A stretch of DNA of 64,000 nucleotides from positions 124,001 to 188,000 of the forward strand of contig NZ_JAAATX020000007.1 in assembly GCF_009908265.2 (NCBI RefSeq), in the 5' to 3' direction. This document shows, piece by piece, positions 54,488 to 64,000 of the stretch (position 1 is the first letter of the stretch; every line of letters starts with the position of its first letter). Below the pieces are notes generated by a model, which worked only from the letters and a program-made list of their open reading frames with translations, was not told the origin of the DNA and ran no database searches. The position numbers and the translations under genes are program-made. The stretch comes from Paragemmobacter amnigenus. GTDB lineage: Bacteria; Pseudomonadota; Alphaproteobacteria; Rhodobacterales; Rhodobacteraceae.

Positions 54488-55276
54488 TCAATGCGCGGCT
54501 TCGACCGCGCGCTTGGTCAGCACCTTCACGAGGTTCGCGCGATAGGCGGGCGTGCCGTGCAGGTCGCCGATCATGCCGTCGGGCGACACCGTCAGCCCCG
54601 CCACGCTGGAGGCGGCGAAGTTGGCCGAGAGGGCCTTTTCCGCCTCGGTCCAGCGGAAGACGCCGTCATTCGACGCCCCCGTCACCGCCACCCGCACGCC
54701 GTCTGCGAATTTCGCGACGAAGACGGCGGTCAGGGCAAAGCGGCTGGCGGGCTGGTTGAACTTCACATAGGCGGCCTTCTGCGGCACGGGGAAGGTCACG
54801 CCGGTGATGATCTCGCCCTCTTCCAGCGCGGTGGTGAACATGCCCTGGAAGTAGTCGTCAGCCGCGATCTTGCGCCGGTTCGTCACGATGGTGGCACCGG
54901 AACCCAGCGTGCCTGCCGGATAGCAGGCGGCGGGGTCGTTGTTGGCAAGGCTGCCGCCGATGGTGCCGCGGTTGCGGACCGCCGGATCGCCGATGCCGCC
55001 CGCGAGTGCGGCCAGCGCCGGATAATGGGCGGCGGCCTCTTTCGCCACGGTGGCATGGGTGGTGGCCGCGCCGATGGACAGGCCGTCCGCCCCCATGCAG
55101 ACACCCTTCATCTCGGCAATCCCCGTGAGGGAGACGAGCGTGGCAGGTGCCGCAAGGCGCTGTTTCATCGTGGGCGTGAGCGTCTGGCCGCCCGAAAGGG
55201 CCTGCGCCCCCTCGGCCGACAGGGCCTTGACCGCATCCGCGATGGTCGAGGGTTTCACGAAGTCGAAGTTATGCAT
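54488..55276 (-). CDS. coxM: Molybdenum hydroxylase FAD subunit (CoxM-like)
   Basis: A 262-residue FAD-binding subunit passing electrons from the iron-sulfur subunit to the acceptor. [24 protein letters not shown] (residues 27-50) and [24 protein letters not shown] (about 97-120) are the two FAD-binding motifs; the first is slightly altered from the AGGQSLLP of CO dehydrogenases. It follows coxL by 13 bases and ends the operon. Confidence 0.93.
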   Translation of the reverse strand: MHNFDFVKPSTIADAVKALSAEGAQALSGGQTLTPTMKQRLAAPATLVSLTGIAEMKGVCMGADGLSIGAATTHATVAKEAAAHYPALAALAGGIGDPAVRNRGTIGGSLANNDPAACYPAGTLGSGATIVTNRRKIAADDYFQGMFTTALEEGEIITGVTFPVPQKAAYVKFNQPASRFALTAVFVAKFADGVRVAVTGASNDGVFRWTEAEKALSANFAASSVAGLTVSPDGMIGDLHGTPAYRANLVKVLTKRAVEAAH

Positions 55277-55289
55277 GTGCGTTCCCCTC

Positions 55290-57668
55290 TCAGCCGTTGA
55301 TCGCCTGCCAGACGCGCGAGGGCGAAACCGGCATGTCGATATGTTTGACGTGGGTCATCCCGCCCCTGTGCAGGGCGTCGATCACCGCGTTGACGACCGC
55401 CGGAGGCGAGCCGATGGCCCCCGCCTCGCCGCAGCCTTTGACGCCCAGCGGGTTGTGGGTGCAGGGCGTGATGCAGGAATGGTCCACCGTGTAGAACGGC
55501 ACGTCATCCGCGCGCGGCATGGCGTAATCCATGTAGGAGGCAGTCAGGAGCTGGCCGTTCTCGTCATAGGTGGTGTTTTCCAGCAGGGCCTGCCCGATCC
55601 CCTGCCCCACGCCGCCATGGACCTGCCCCTCGACGATCATCGGGTTCATCACGTTGCCGAAGTCGTCGGCGCAGGTGAAGGAGGCGATGTCCACCTTGCC
55701 GGTTTCGGGGTCGACCTCGACCTCGCACAGGTAGGCGCCGGCGGGATAGGTGAAGTTCGCCGGATCGTAGAAGGCCGTCTCTTCAAGGCCGGGTTCCAGC
55801 GTCTCGAGCGGGTAGTTGTGCGGGACATAGGCCGAGAAGGCGATCTCGCCGAAGGTCTTGGCCTTGTCGGTGCCCGCGACCGAGAACTTGCCGTCGGCAA
55901 AGACGATGTCGTTCTCGGAAGCTTCGAGCATGTGGGCCGCGATCTTCTTGCCCTTGGCGATGATCTTGTCGACAGCCTTGGACATGGCCGATCCGCAGAC
56001 CGCCAGCGAGCGCGAGCCGTAGGAGCCCATGCCGAAGGGGATCTTCGAGGTGTCGCCGTGGACGATCTCGATCTGCGATTCCGCGATGCCCAGCTTTTCG
56101 GCCACCACTTGTGCAAAGACCGTCTCGTGGCCCTGACCGTGGCTGTGGGCACCGGTCATCACGCTGATCGTTCCGGTGGCGTTCACGCGGACGGTGGCGG
56201 CGTCGTAAAGGCCCACGCGCGAGCCGAGGACGCCGACGAGGTTCGAGGGCGCGATGCCGCAGGCCTCGATCCAGGTGGAAAGCCCCATGCCGCGCAGCTT
56301 GCCCTTGGCCTTGGAGGCCGCGGCGCGCTTGTCGAAGCCTGCCACGTCGGCCAGGTCGATCAGCTTGTCCAGCGTCGCCTGATAGTTGCCGGTGTCATAC
56401 ACAAGGCCCACGGGCGTGGTGTAGGGGAACTGGTCCGGCTGGATCAGGTTCTTGCGGCGCACCTCGAACGGGTCGAGGTTCAGCTCGCGGCACATCTTGT
56501 CGATGATGCGTTCAAGGCTGAAGGTCGCCTCGGGACGGCCCGCGCCGCGATAGGCGTCGACGGGGGCGGTGTTTGTGAAGACGGTCTTCACGTTCACATA
56601 GACATGCGGCACCTTGTAGGGACCGGCCATCAGCGTGCCGTGCAGGAAGGTCGGCGTCGCGGTCGAGAAGTTCGACAGGTACGCGCCGACATTGGCCAGG
56701 GTTTCCGTGCGGATGGCAAGGATTTCGCCGTCCTTGGTGCTGGCCAGTTCGATCCTGGTCACATGGTCGCGGCCATGGGCGTCGGAGAGGAAGCTTTCCG
56801 TCCGTTCCGCCGTCCAGCGCACGGGACGGGCCAGTTTCTTGGCCGCGGCCAGAACCACCGCCTCTTCGCCGTAGTGATAGATCTTGGACCCGAAACCGCC
56901 GCCCACGTCGGGAGCGACCACGGTCAGCTTGTTTTCCGGGATCCCGAGGACGAAGGCACCGACCAGAAGCCGCGTCAGGTGCGGGTTCTGCGAGGTGGTG
57001 GTCAGCTTGTAGTCGCCCGTGCCGGGGTAATATTCCCCGATGGAGGAGCGCGGCTCCATCGCGTTGGGCACGAGGCGGTTGTTGACCAGTTCCAGCGTGG
57101 TGATGTGCGGGGCCTTCTCGAAGGCCGCGTTCACGGCGGCGCGGTTGTCCTCGATCCAGCCCCAGTCGAAGCAGAGGTTGTCGGGGATCTCGTCATGCAC
57201 GCGGTTCGAGGCGTCGGCCACGGCCTTCTTCATGTCGACGATGGCGGGCAGCTCCTCGATCTCGCTGTCATCAGCGAGCTGCTGGGCCGCGTCCTTGGCC
57301 TGGTTGTAGGTTTCCGCAATGACGGCGGCATAGGCGTCGCCCACATGGCGGACCTTGCCATGGGCGAGCACCGGACGCTTGGGTTCGCGCATCGGCGTGC
57401 CGTCGCGGCTGTTGATGAGCCAGCCTGCGGGGTTGCCGCCGACATCCTTGAAATCCTCGCCCGTGAAGATGGCAAGGACGCCCGGCATCTTGGCCGCGTT
57501 GGCGGTGTTGATCGACTTGATGCGCCCATGCGCCACGTTCGAGCGCACCATCACCGCATAGGTCTGGCCCGCAAGCGCGCTGTCATCGGTGTAGTATCCG
57601 CGCCCCGACAGGAAGCGCACGTCTTCGCGCCGCTTCGAGCTGGCGCCGATCCCGTGATCTTTCGGCAT
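55290..57668 (-). CDS. coxL: Molybdenum hydroxylase large subunit, form II (CoxL-like)
   Basis: A 792-residue molybdopterin subunit of the xanthine oxidase family. The active-site loop is AYRGAGR (372-378), the mark of form II, in place of the AYXCSFR of genuine CO dehydrogenase (form I). [20 protein letters not shown] (253-272) and the C-terminal [17 protein letters not shown], with the catalytic glutamate, are present. Form II enzymes are often annotated as CO dehydrogenase, but their substrate is uncertain. It starts 24 bases after coxS and is followed by coxM, the S-L-M order usual for form II. Confidence 0.94.
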   Translation of the reverse strand: MPKDHGIGASSKRREDVRFLSGRGYYTDDSALAGQTYAVMVRSNVAHGRIKSINTANAAKMPGVLAIFTGEDFKDVGGNPAGWLINSRDGTPMREPKRPVLAHGKVRHVGDAYAAVIAETYNQAKDAAQQLADDSEIEELPAIVDMKKAVADASNRVHDEIPDNLCFDWGWIEDNRAAVNAAFEKAPHITTLELVNNRLVPNAMEPRSSIGEYYPGTGDYKLTTTSQNPHLTRLLVGAFVLGIPENKLTVVAPDVGGGFGSKIYHYGEEAVVLAAAKKLARPVRWTAERTESFLSDAHGRDHVTRIELASTKDGEILAIRTETLANVGAYLSNFSTATPTFLHGTLMAGPYKVPHVYVNVKTVFTNTAPVDAYRGAGRPEATFSLERIIDKMCRELNLDPFEVRRKNLIQPDQFPYTTPVGLVYDTGNYQATLDKLIDLADVAGFDKRAAASKAKGKLRGMGLSTWIEACGIAPSNLVGVLGSRVGLYDAATVRVNATGTISVMTGAHSHGQGHETVFAQVVAEKLGIAESQIEIVHGDTSKIPFGMGSYGSRSLAVCGSAMSKAVDKIIAKGKKIAAHMLEASENDIVFADGKFSVAGTDKAKTFGEIAFSAYVPHNYPLETLEPGLEETAFYDPANFTYPAGAYLCEVEVDPETGKVDIASFTCADDFGNVMNPMIVEGQVHGGVGQGIGQALLENTTYDENGQLLTASYMDYAMPRADDVPFYTVDHSCITPCTHNPLGVKGCGEAGAIGSPPAVVNAVIDALHRGGMTHVKHIDMPVSPSRVWQAING

Positions 57669-57692
57669 ATAATTCCCTCCCTGAAACCGCTT

Positions 57693-58178
<486 letters not shown>

Positions 58179-58220
58179 TGTCGTCCTCCCTTGGACATCC
58201 CTGGGTAATTGGTTTGCGGT

Positions 58221-58739
58221 TCAGCCGATCAGACGCTTGAACCAGCCCTTCTTCTTTTCACCGCCCTCGGCAGTGTCTTCCTCGGCCCCCTCGTCCTGCG
58301 GGCCTTCGACGGCCTGCTGGAAGCGGGTAAAGAATTCGTCGGCCATCTTCTTGGCAAAGCCGTCGATGATGCGGCTGCCAAGCTGCGCGATCTTGCCGCC
58401 CACGCTGGCGTCGACCTCGTAGGAGAGCTTTGTGCCGCCCTCCATCGCTTCGAGCGTGACGACAGCGCCGCCCTTGGCGAAACCGGCAGGGCCACCCTTG
58501 CCTTCGCCGGAAATCTTCAGGCTTTTCCCTTCGATCCGGTCCGAGATGGTGACGGCGCCCTTGAAGGTGGCTTTGACGGGTCCGACCTTCTGGGTCACCG
58601 TCGCCTCGAATCCCTCGTCGGCATTGCCGGTCATGGACTCGCAGCCCGGGACGCAGTCCTTGAGCACATCGGGGTTCAGGATGGCGGCCCAGACGGTTGC
58701 GGGGTCTGCCTTGATCTCACGGTAATCACTCAGTTGCAT
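58221..58739 (-). CDS. coxG: CoxG-like SRPBCC protein
   Basis: A 172-residue protein. Residues 1-145 are an SRPBCC fold (SDYREIKADPATVWAAILNPDVLKDCVPGCESM at the start, LSYEVDASVGGKIAQLGSRIIDGFAKKMADEFF near 110-140), the pattern of CoxG. The tail is acidic (GPQDEGAEEDTAEGG) and ends KKKGWFKRLIG, a likely amphipathic membrane-binding helix; CoxG is thought to anchor the dehydrogenase to the membrane. The ATG at 58739 has GGAG 6 bases upstream. It is the first gene of the cox operon, 42 bases before coxS. Confidence 0.93.
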   Translation of the reverse strand: MQLSDYREIKADPATVWAAILNPDVLKDCVPGCESMTGNADEGFEATVTQKVGPVKATFKGAVTISDRIEGKSLKISGEGKGGPAGFAKGGAVVTLEAMEGGTKLSYEVDASVGGKIAQLGSRIIDGFAKKMADEFFTRFQQAVEGPQDEGAEEDTAEGGEKKKGWFKRLIG

Positions 58740-58828
58740 CGCGGTCTCCTCACCTCGGCCGCAGATTAGGCGCAGCGGGGCGCGCCCGATATGGAACAAT
58801 GGTCGTAGTCGGCCCGCGCATCCCTGCG

Positions 58829-61039
58829 TTATCCCGCCGCAGGCAGACCGGCGACGAACGCCTCGAGCGCGCGGGGTTCGAGGGGTTTCATCATCACCCC
58901 GATCCCCGCCGCGGCGCAAGCGGCATGAAGTTCGGCGCGGCGGTCCGCCGTGACGATGCGTGCGGGCACGGGGCCATGGCGGGCCTGCATTTCGGAAAGG
59001 AAGCGCAGGCCGTCCATCCCCTCGCCCAGATTGTAGTCCACGATGAAGCCGTCGGGCAGGATGCCCAGTTCGTCGATCAGGGACAGCGCCTCTTCGCCGC
59101 TGGCGGCGTCCAGAACGTTGACGCCCCATTTCTCGAGCAGGAGCCCCATCGCGCGGCGCAGGTCGGCGTCGTTTTCCACCAGAAAGACGATGCGGTTCTG
59201 GATCGAGGGGCGCGGCGGTGGCGAAGGGCGCGGGCCGTCGCTGGCAGCGGCGGATTCGGAGCGGGGAACCTGCACCATGAAACAGGTGCCGCGACCGATC
59301 TCGGACACGAGACCCAGCGGGTGGCCCAGAAGCGCGCAGGCCCGCTCGACGATGGCAAGGCCCAGCCCCATCCCCTCGGAGGCGGAGGCGCGGGCGTTGA
59401 GGCGGTGGAATTCCTTGAAGATGTTGTCCTGTTCCTCTTCGGGGATGCCGGGGCCGGTGTCGCGCACCTCGATCCGCGCCGTTGCGCCCTTGCGCCGCAC
59501 GCCCACCAGCACGCGCCCGCGGTCGGTGTAGCGGATGGCGTTGCCGATCAGGTTTTGCAGGATGCGCCGCAGATAGGCAGGGTCAGAGGTGACGGTGATG
59601 CGGGCGGGCAGCACGGTCAGACGCAGCCCCTTGGCCGCCGCGATGGCACCGAATTCGTCGTTGAGCTGGGACAGAAGCCGGTCGAGCCGGACCGGCCCCA
59701 CCGACACGGCCGCGCGCCCGCTTTCGAGTTTGGAAATGTCGAGGAGCGCGCCAAGGATGCCTTCGACCGACAAAAGCGCGTTCTGCGCCTTGTCCAGCGC
59801 GGCGCGGGCATCGGGGGCGAGCCCTTCGTCGGGGACGGAGGAGATGAAGAGCTTGGCGGCAGAGAGCGGCTGCAACAGGTCATGGCTGGCCGCCGCGACG
59901 AAGCGCGAGCGCGAGGCATTGGCGCGTTCGGCATTCCCCAGCGCGTCTTCCAGTTCCAGCGTGCGCGCCATCACCCGCGCCTCGAGCGTTTCATTGGCGC
60001 GGCTGAGCGCCTCGATCGCGGCGCGTTCGGCGGTGACATCGGTGAAGGACATCACGAAGCCGCCATCGGGCATCCCTTGGGCGAAGACGTCCATGATCAT
60101 GTCGGGATCGCGCCGCAACTCGAACCGCAGCGCCCCGCGTCCGCCCGCGCCCTTGCCCGCCACCCAGTCGCCCAGCCGCCCTTCGGTCATGCCGTCCCCG
60201 AAGGCGAGGTCGGGGCGGAACCGGTCGAGGATGGCGTCAAAGCTGACGCCGCGGCGGAAGCGGGCCATGGGGATGGTCAGAAGCTGGCCCAGACGCTGGT
60301 TCCAGCCCACCAGCCGCGCCTCGGCGTCGAAGATGCAGACGCCCTGCCCGATATGGTCGAGCGTGGCGCGGATCACGCGGGCCTGATCGTCCAGCATCTT
60401 GCCGCGTTCGGAGCGTTCGGCGCGGATGATCTCGGTCACGTCGGTCTGCAGGATCACGGTGCCGCCATCGGCGGTACGGTGTTCGCTGACCTGCACCCAG
60501 CGGTCCCAGACCATGCGGACGTTGAAGATGACGTGCCGGTCCTGATGCCGCCTGCGCCGCGCGACGGCCCAGTCCTGCGCCGTCTCGCCCGGGGGGAGTT
60601 CGAAAAAGCGCGAGCGGCTGACGCGTCCGACATAGTCGTCGAAGGTCAGGCCCGGTTTCAGATGCGGGCGCACATCGGACATGTGCATTCCGAAGCGCGA
60701 GTTGCACATCACCAGCACGTCCTGCGCGTCGAAGAGCGCGAAGCCTTCCTGGATCGTCTCGATCGCATTGGCGAGGTTCTGGCGCGCGGCCTCGGTTGCG
60801 CGGTTGGCCTCGGCCAGACGGGCATTGCTGTCGTTCAGAAGGTCGAGCGCGCGTTCCAGGTCGCGGGTGCGTTCGCGGACCTGATCCTCCAGCATGGCGG
60901 CGCGCTGGAACTGGGCATAGGCGGCGCCGCTGTCATCGGTGATCTGTTCGACCCGCCGCATCAGGACCTGCGCGATGGTCAGCAGTTTCTGCGTCTGCCG
61001 TTCGGGCGGATCGGCGGGGTCGATGAGCGAGTCGATCAT
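58829..61039 (-). CDS. nahK: PAS hybrid sensor histidine kinase, NahK-like
   Basis: A 736-residue cytosolic hybrid kinase with no membrane helix. A coiled coil (about 35-100, RERTRDLERALDLLNDSNARL) is followed by PAS domains (about 95-215 and 225-345), a second coiled coil, the H-box VAAASHDLLQPLSAAKLFI (about 385-403), an ATPase domain with NLIGNAIRY and GMGLGLAIV, and a C-terminal receiver domain (about 615-736) with DGFIVDYNLGEGMDG. This order matches NahK/ErcS-type kinases whose activity is controlled by NosP. Its start overlaps the nosP-like gene by 4 bases. Confidence 0.88.
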   Translation of the reverse strand: MIDSLIDPADPPERQTQKLLTIAQVLMRRVEQITDDSGAAYAQFQRAAMLEDQVRERTRDLERALDLLNDSNARLAEANRATEAARQNLANAIETIQEGFALFDAQDVLVMCNSRFGMHMSDVRPHLKPGLTFDDYVGRVSRSRFFELPPGETAQDWAVARRRRHQDRHVIFNVRMVWDRWVQVSEHRTADGGTVILQTDVTEIIRAERSERGKMLDDQARVIRATLDHIGQGVCIFDAEARLVGWNQRLGQLLTIPMARFRRGVSFDAILDRFRPDLAFGDGMTEGRLGDWVAGKGAGGRGALRFELRRDPDMIMDVFAQGMPDGGFVMSFTDVTAERAAIEALSRANETLEARVMARTLELEDALGNAERANASRSRFVAAASHDLLQPLSAAKLFISSVPDEGLAPDARAALDKAQNALLSVEGILGALLDISKLESGRAAVSVGPVRLDRLLSQLNDEFGAIAAAKGLRLTVLPARITVTSDPAYLRRILQNLIGNAIRYTDRGRVLVGVRRKGATARIEVRDTGPGIPEEEQDNIFKEFHRLNARASASEGMGLGLAIVERACALLGHPLGLVSEIGRGTCFMVQVPRSESAAASDGPRPSPPPRPSIQNRIVFLVENDADLRRAMGLLLEKWGVNVLDAASGEEALSLIDELGILPDGFIVDYNLGEGMDGLRFLSEMQARHGPVPARIVTADRRAELHAACAAAGIGVMMKPLEPRALEAFVAGLPAAG

Positions 61040-62223
61040 GCCGCCCCGTCCCCGACGGGGGGATAGATCGCGACGCCCGTCATCGTCTGGTTCACATGCA
61101 TCGAATTGAGCTGTTCGCCATAGGTGGAAAAGCCGACCACCCCGTGCTGGCGCAGAAGGGCCGACACGGCGCCGGTCTTCTGTTTCTCCTGCGCCTCCAT
61201 CCGGCGCAGGATGCAGTCGCAGGCGAGGATGGCCACGGGGCGGCCATGGGCAGCGAGCCCGTCGAGCTGGGTGGCGAGATGGGCAACCATGTCCTGCGGT
61301 TCGGCAAGGGTGAGGACCACGCCCTCGTCGATGGCCGAGAAGAAGACGAGATCGCCCCCCTCGCCCACCTGACGGATGGCGCGGACATGGTGCTTGCCCC
61401 CGATCCGCACGACGACGGGATGGGCGGCGAAGGTGAAGGTGGTCAGTTGCGCGGGATCCTTGCCCAGAAGGCGGGCATATTCTTGGGCGGCGGGTTCGGC
61501 GTTGATCTGGCGGACGATGCGGCGGGCGGGGTCGGCCTCGGTCACCACCATGCGGGCACCGGTGGGAAGCAGGTGGTCAAGGCTGAACACCCTGACGCGG
61601 CAATCGGTGCGGATCAGGGCCAGAACGGCGGCGTTCTGGAGCGCCTGCCCCTCGTGCAGGACATAGGTGGCGCGAAAGCGCGTGCCGTCCCCCGCCGAGC
61701 CGCCGAAAAGCGGGACGGGGCCAAGACCCGAGGCGAGCGCAGAGGCAAGTTCATCCTCGCGCACAGAAAGGCCGTCGACCATGAGGAAGGCGAATTCCCC
61801 CTCCCAGTCAGGGGCCTGTCGCGCGAGATCCTGCCGCGAGCGGATCAGGCGGCCGATCAGCTGTTCGCGTTCCAGCACCGACAGGTCGGGCACCAGCAGC
61901 ACGTCGGCGGCGAAATGCGCGGCGGGCAGGGCCACGGCGACGATCTCGCCCTCGGCATAGCCGGCGGCGGAAATCTCGCCCGCGGTGGAACAGCCGATGA
62001 CGCGCGCGCCGCCAAACCGTCCGGGAAGGCGCAGGGCAAGGGCGTCGAGATCGGCATCGGGCGAGACGAAGAGGATGACGAGGGCGAAGGGTCCGGGGCC
62101 GAGCGCCTCTTCCAGACGGCGCAGGGGGTTGGGGATGTCCACGGGGACCGAGGCGCGGGCCACCAGCGCAGCCCCGTCAACCGTGCCGGACGACACGGGA
62201 AAATCCAGTCCCTGCCGGTTCAT
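61036..62223 (-). CDS. nosP: FIST-domain protein, NosP-like nitric-oxide sensor
   Basis: A 395-residue FIST protein with FIST_N (about 35-215: LVILFVSPDADLDALALRL, VIGCSTAGEISAAGYAEGEIVAVAL) and FIST_C (about 225-375: FTFAAHPVVVRIGGKHHVRAIRQV, VGFSTYGEQLNSMHVNQTMTGVAIYPP). In Pseudomonas, Vibrio and Legionella NosP binds heme, senses nitric oxide and inhibits the NahK kinase next to it. The heme ligand cannot be fixed from sequence alone. GGAGG precedes the ATG at 62223. It overlaps the NahK-like kinase gene by 4 bases, so they are co-translated. Confidence 0.85.
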   Translation of the reverse strand: MNRQGLDFPVSSGTVDGAALVARASVPVDIPNPLRRLEEALGPGPFALVILFVSPDADLDALALRLPGRFGGARVIGCSTAGEISAAGYAEGEIVAVALPAAHFAADVLLVPDLSVLEREQLIGRLIRSRQDLARQAPDWEGEFAFLMVDGLSVREDELASALASGLGPVPLFGGSAGDGTRFRATYVLHEGQALQNAAVLALIRTDCRVRVFSLDHLLPTGARMVVTEADPARRIVRQINAEPAAQEYARLLGKDPAQLTTFTFAAHPVVVRIGGKHHVRAIRQVGEGGDLVFFSAIDEGVVLTLAEPQDMVAHLATQLDGLAAHGRPVAILACDCILRRMEAQEKQKTGAVSALLRQHGVVGFSTYGEQLNSMHVNQTMTGVAIYPPVGDGAA

Positions 62224-62290
62224 CGCGTCCTCCCCAACGCAGGCGAGGCTAGCGGCGGCAGGCACGGCGGGCAAGCGTCGCGTGGGGGTG

Positions 62291-62977
62291 TCACCCGTTC
62301 TCGGGCATCAGGCGGTCGAAGCTGGCCTCGCGCGCGATGAGCACGGCCTGCGTGCGCGATTGCACGCCGAGTTTGCGCATGATCGCGGTGACATGGGCCT
62401 TGACCGTGGTTTCGGCGATGGTGAGTTCGTAGGCGATCTGCTTGTTCAGCATCCCCTCGCAGATCAGTTGCAGGATCTTGGCCTGCTGGCGGGTCAGCAG
62501 GGACAGGCGCGCGATGGCATCCTCGCGCTGGCTGGCGGGGGCGTCGGGATCGGCCTGTGGGACGAAGCCTTCGGGCACGAACCCCTCGCCCGCGCGGATG
62601 GCGTCGAAGGCGGCCTTGAACACCTCGCGCCGCGAATGTTTGGGCACGAAGCCCACAGCGCCCACCCGCAGCGCCGCGCCGATCACGCGGTTGTCGGCCA
62701 GCGAGGAGACGACGACAACCGGCACGTCGCCCGCCGTGGCGCGCAGGCGGATGAGGCCGTCAAGACCGTTCACGTCGGGAAGGTTCAGGTCCAGAACGAT
62801 GATGTCGGGTGCTGGCGACAGGTCCAGCCGCGACAGCGCGGTTTCCAGACGGTCGGCCGTCTCGATCCCCTCGATCCCCGCCACGGCGCGCAGCGTCATC
62901 GACAGCGCGTCGCAGAAGAGCGGATGGTCATCCACGATCAGTGCCGTTGCCAGCCTGCGCCCCGCGTTGTCCACCAT
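62291..62977 (-). CDS. NarL/FixJ-type response regulator
   Basis: A 228-residue regulator. The receiver domain (about 10-130) has the acidic pair DD (16-17), phospho-acceptor Asp63 (VLDLNLPDVNG) and the KHSR lysine near 115. The LuxR-type DNA-binding domain (about 160-222) has LLTRQQAKILQLICEGMLNKQIAYEL and TVKAHVTAIMRKLGVQSRTQA. It leads the nosP-nahK unit, 67 bases upstream, and is the most likely target of the kinase. The ATG at 62977 has only a weak ribosome site. Confidence 0.9.
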   Translation of the reverse strand: MVDNAGRRLATALIVDDHPLFCDALSMTLRAVAGIEGIETADRLETALSRLDLSPAPDIIVLDLNLPDVNGLDGLIRLRATAGDVPVVVVSSLADNRVIGAALRVGAVGFVPKHSRREVFKAAFDAIRAGEGFVPEGFVPQADPDAPASQREDAIARLSLLTRQQAKILQLICEGMLNKQIAYELTIAETTVKAHVTAIMRKLGVQSRTQAVLIAREASFDRLMPENG

Positions 62978-63164
62978 GTCGATGCCCCGTATCACTTGCG
63001 CGGTCAGGCTAGCAGTGCCCGCCGCCTGCGCCAACCGCGCCAAAGGTCGGACATGCCGCCGTCCGGACCGCGCGCGAAAAGCCGCGCGCGGGGCAGGCTT
63101 GCCCTTTCGCCCAGCGGTGCGCCCCGCTATCACGGGGCCGAACCCATCCCTTGCAGGTTGACCC

Positions 63165-63620
63165 ATGCACGTTTCCCGCCGCCTGTTCCTTGCCCTGTCC
63201 CTGCCCGCGCTGCTGGCCGCCTGCGGCGGGGGCAGGGACAGGGAAGAGGCGCGCGGTCCGCAGGGTCCGGTCGAGATCAACCGGCTGATCACGAAATATG
63301 CCCGCATCCACGACATCCCCGAGCGGCTGATCCACGAGACGGTACAGCGCGAGAGCGGCTACAACCCCGCCGCCCGCAACGGGCCCTATTACGGGCTGAT
63401 GCAGATTCATCCGCAGACCGCGCGGACCATGGGCTATCGCGGCGATCCGGCGGGGCTGCTGGATGCCGAGACCAACCTGATCTATGCGGGCAAATATCTG
63501 CGCGGGGCGTGGCTGGTGTCGCGCGGCAATTACGACCGCGCCCATATGTGGTACCGCAAGGGGTACTATTACGAGGCCAAGCGCATGGGCCTGCTGGAAG
63601 AGACCGGCCTGCGGTCCTGA
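63165..63620 (+). CDS. Lytic transglycosylase lipoprotein
   Basis: A 151-residue SLT-type lytic transglycosylase that cleaves peptidoglycan glycan strands. A lipoprotein signal ends in LLAAC with acylated Cys20. The catalytic glutamate is Glu63 in ETVQRESGYNPAARNGPYYGLMQI (residues 58-82), followed by the helix with NLIYAGKYLRGAW and the aromatic MWYRKGYYY. The tiny size (one SLT domain) is usual for this family in Rhodobacteraceae. It converges on pgm. Confidence 0.9.
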   Translation: MHVSRRLFLALSLPALLAACGGGRDREEARGPQGPVEINRLITKYARIHDIPERLIHETVQRESGYNPAARNGPYYGLMQIHPQTARTMGYRGDPAGLLDAETNLIYAGKYLRGAWLVSRGNYDRAHMWYRKGYYYEAKRMGLLEETGLRS

Positions 63621-63667
63621 GCGGCGCGCGGGTGACGGGGTACGGGGCGCGGTGCCCCCTGCCCCGT

Positions 63668-64000
63668 TCAGGTCACCACGTCGGGCGACAGGCGACCGGT
63701 GAATTCCGCGATGCGCGCGATCTGCTGTGCGGCGCGGATCACGGGGGCAAGGGCCATTTGCGGATCGAGGTCCAGCCCCTCGGGCCCTGCGGCATAGCGT
63801 TCGAGATAGAGCCGCAATGTGGCGCCTTCGGTGCCGGTTCCGGACAGACGCAGAACAAAGCGTGACCCATCGGCGAACATGATCCGCACGCCCTGTTTCG
63901 TGCTGACCGAGCCGTCGACAGGGTCGGAATAGGCGAAGTCGTCGGCGGCGGCGATGGTCATGTCTTCGACCACGCGGCCCCGCAGCGCGGGAAGGGCAGA
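63668..64000 (-). CDS. pgm: Phosphoglucomutase, C-terminal part (cut by window edge)
   Basis: The last 110 residues of an alpha-D-glucose phosphate mutase, open to the right edge. FAYSDPVDGSVSTKQGVRIMF and SRFVLRLSGTGTEGATLRLYLERY are the C-terminal phosphate-binding domain, with the RLSGTGTEGAT loop that contacts the substrate phosphate. The enzyme interconverts glucose-1- and glucose-6-phosphate. The catalytic serine lies outside the window. Confidence 0.93.
   Translation of the reverse strand, partial: SALPALRGRVVEDMTIAAADDFAYSDPVDGSVSTKQGVRIMFADGSRFVLRLSGTGTEGATLRLYLERYAAGPEGLDLDPQMALAPVIRAAQQIARIAEFTGRLSPDVVT

Overview
The window reads as chromosomal DNA of a high-GC alphaproteobacterium, most likely family Rhodobacteraceae (Rhodobacter, Tabrizicola or Gemmobacter type). 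The reasons are the adjacent DUF6456 and DUF6477 genes, an archaeal-type class I fructose-bisphosphate aldolase near pgk, a class II DAHP synthase, a B12-dependent ribonucleotide reductase, a soluble PhoR, a MttB-family gene without pyrrolysine, and several Rhodobacterales-like intergenic palindromes. No rRNA, tRNA, CRISPR array, insertion sequence, integrase or prophage gene was found. Nearly all of the sequence is core or metabolic.

Layout. 0-8 kb: the DUF6456/DUF6477 pair, a trimethylamine-methyltransferase-like gene, two overlapping cyclophilins, pgk, a small BON protein, fructose-bisphosphate aldolase, a PEBP-like exported protein and an FtsB-like protein. 8-15.5 kb: a phosphate regulon read leftward (phoR, pstS, pstC, pstA, pstB, phoU, phoB) with a good Pho box before pstS. 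15.9-22.4 kb: an inositol catabolic operon (iolC, iolD, iolE, iolB) with an RpiR-type regulator upstream, and matching GGAA-N6-TTCC palindromes in front of both iolC and the regulator. 22.5-24.6 kb: gamma carbonic anhydrase, gmk and yicC, ending in an array of four consecutive hairpins. 24.8-29.1 kb: PAS protein, DAHP synthase, GlxA-type regulator, sugar dehydrogenase. 29.3-37.1 kb: a complete liv-type ABC transporter, then a dimethylglycine/sarcosine dehydrogenase-like flavoprotein.

37.2-44.2 kb: a BciB/HCAR-like iron-sulfur flavoprotein with a perfect TGT-N12-ACA palindrome (the PpsR/CrtJ pattern) in its promoter region, an unknown secreted protein, nrdJ with candidate NrdR and FNR boxes upstream, and a DMT transporter. 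44.3-54.1 kb: fur, EamA transporter, enolase, DadA-like oxidase, cupin, rarD, anmK, tyrS, an unpaired RES-domain protein, MgtC and an HNH nuclease. 54.4-58.7 kb: a form II (AYRGAGR) molybdenum hydroxylase operon coxG-S-L-M. 58.8-63 kb: a response regulator, a FIST/NosP-like nitric-oxide sensor and a NahK-like hybrid kinase in one operon. The right edge cuts through pgm.

Several units fit together. The Pho system senses and imports phosphate. The iol genes turn inositol into central metabolites under one regulator. The liv transporter, the flavoprotein and the MttB-like protein may serve uptake and demethylation of methylated amines, although substrates cannot be read from sequence. The observations most worth following are the hairpin array with compensating base changes (22424-22534, with a degraded relative at 48642), the PpsR-like site before the BciB-like gene, the NosP/NahK/regulator triad, and the RES protein without an antitoxin.
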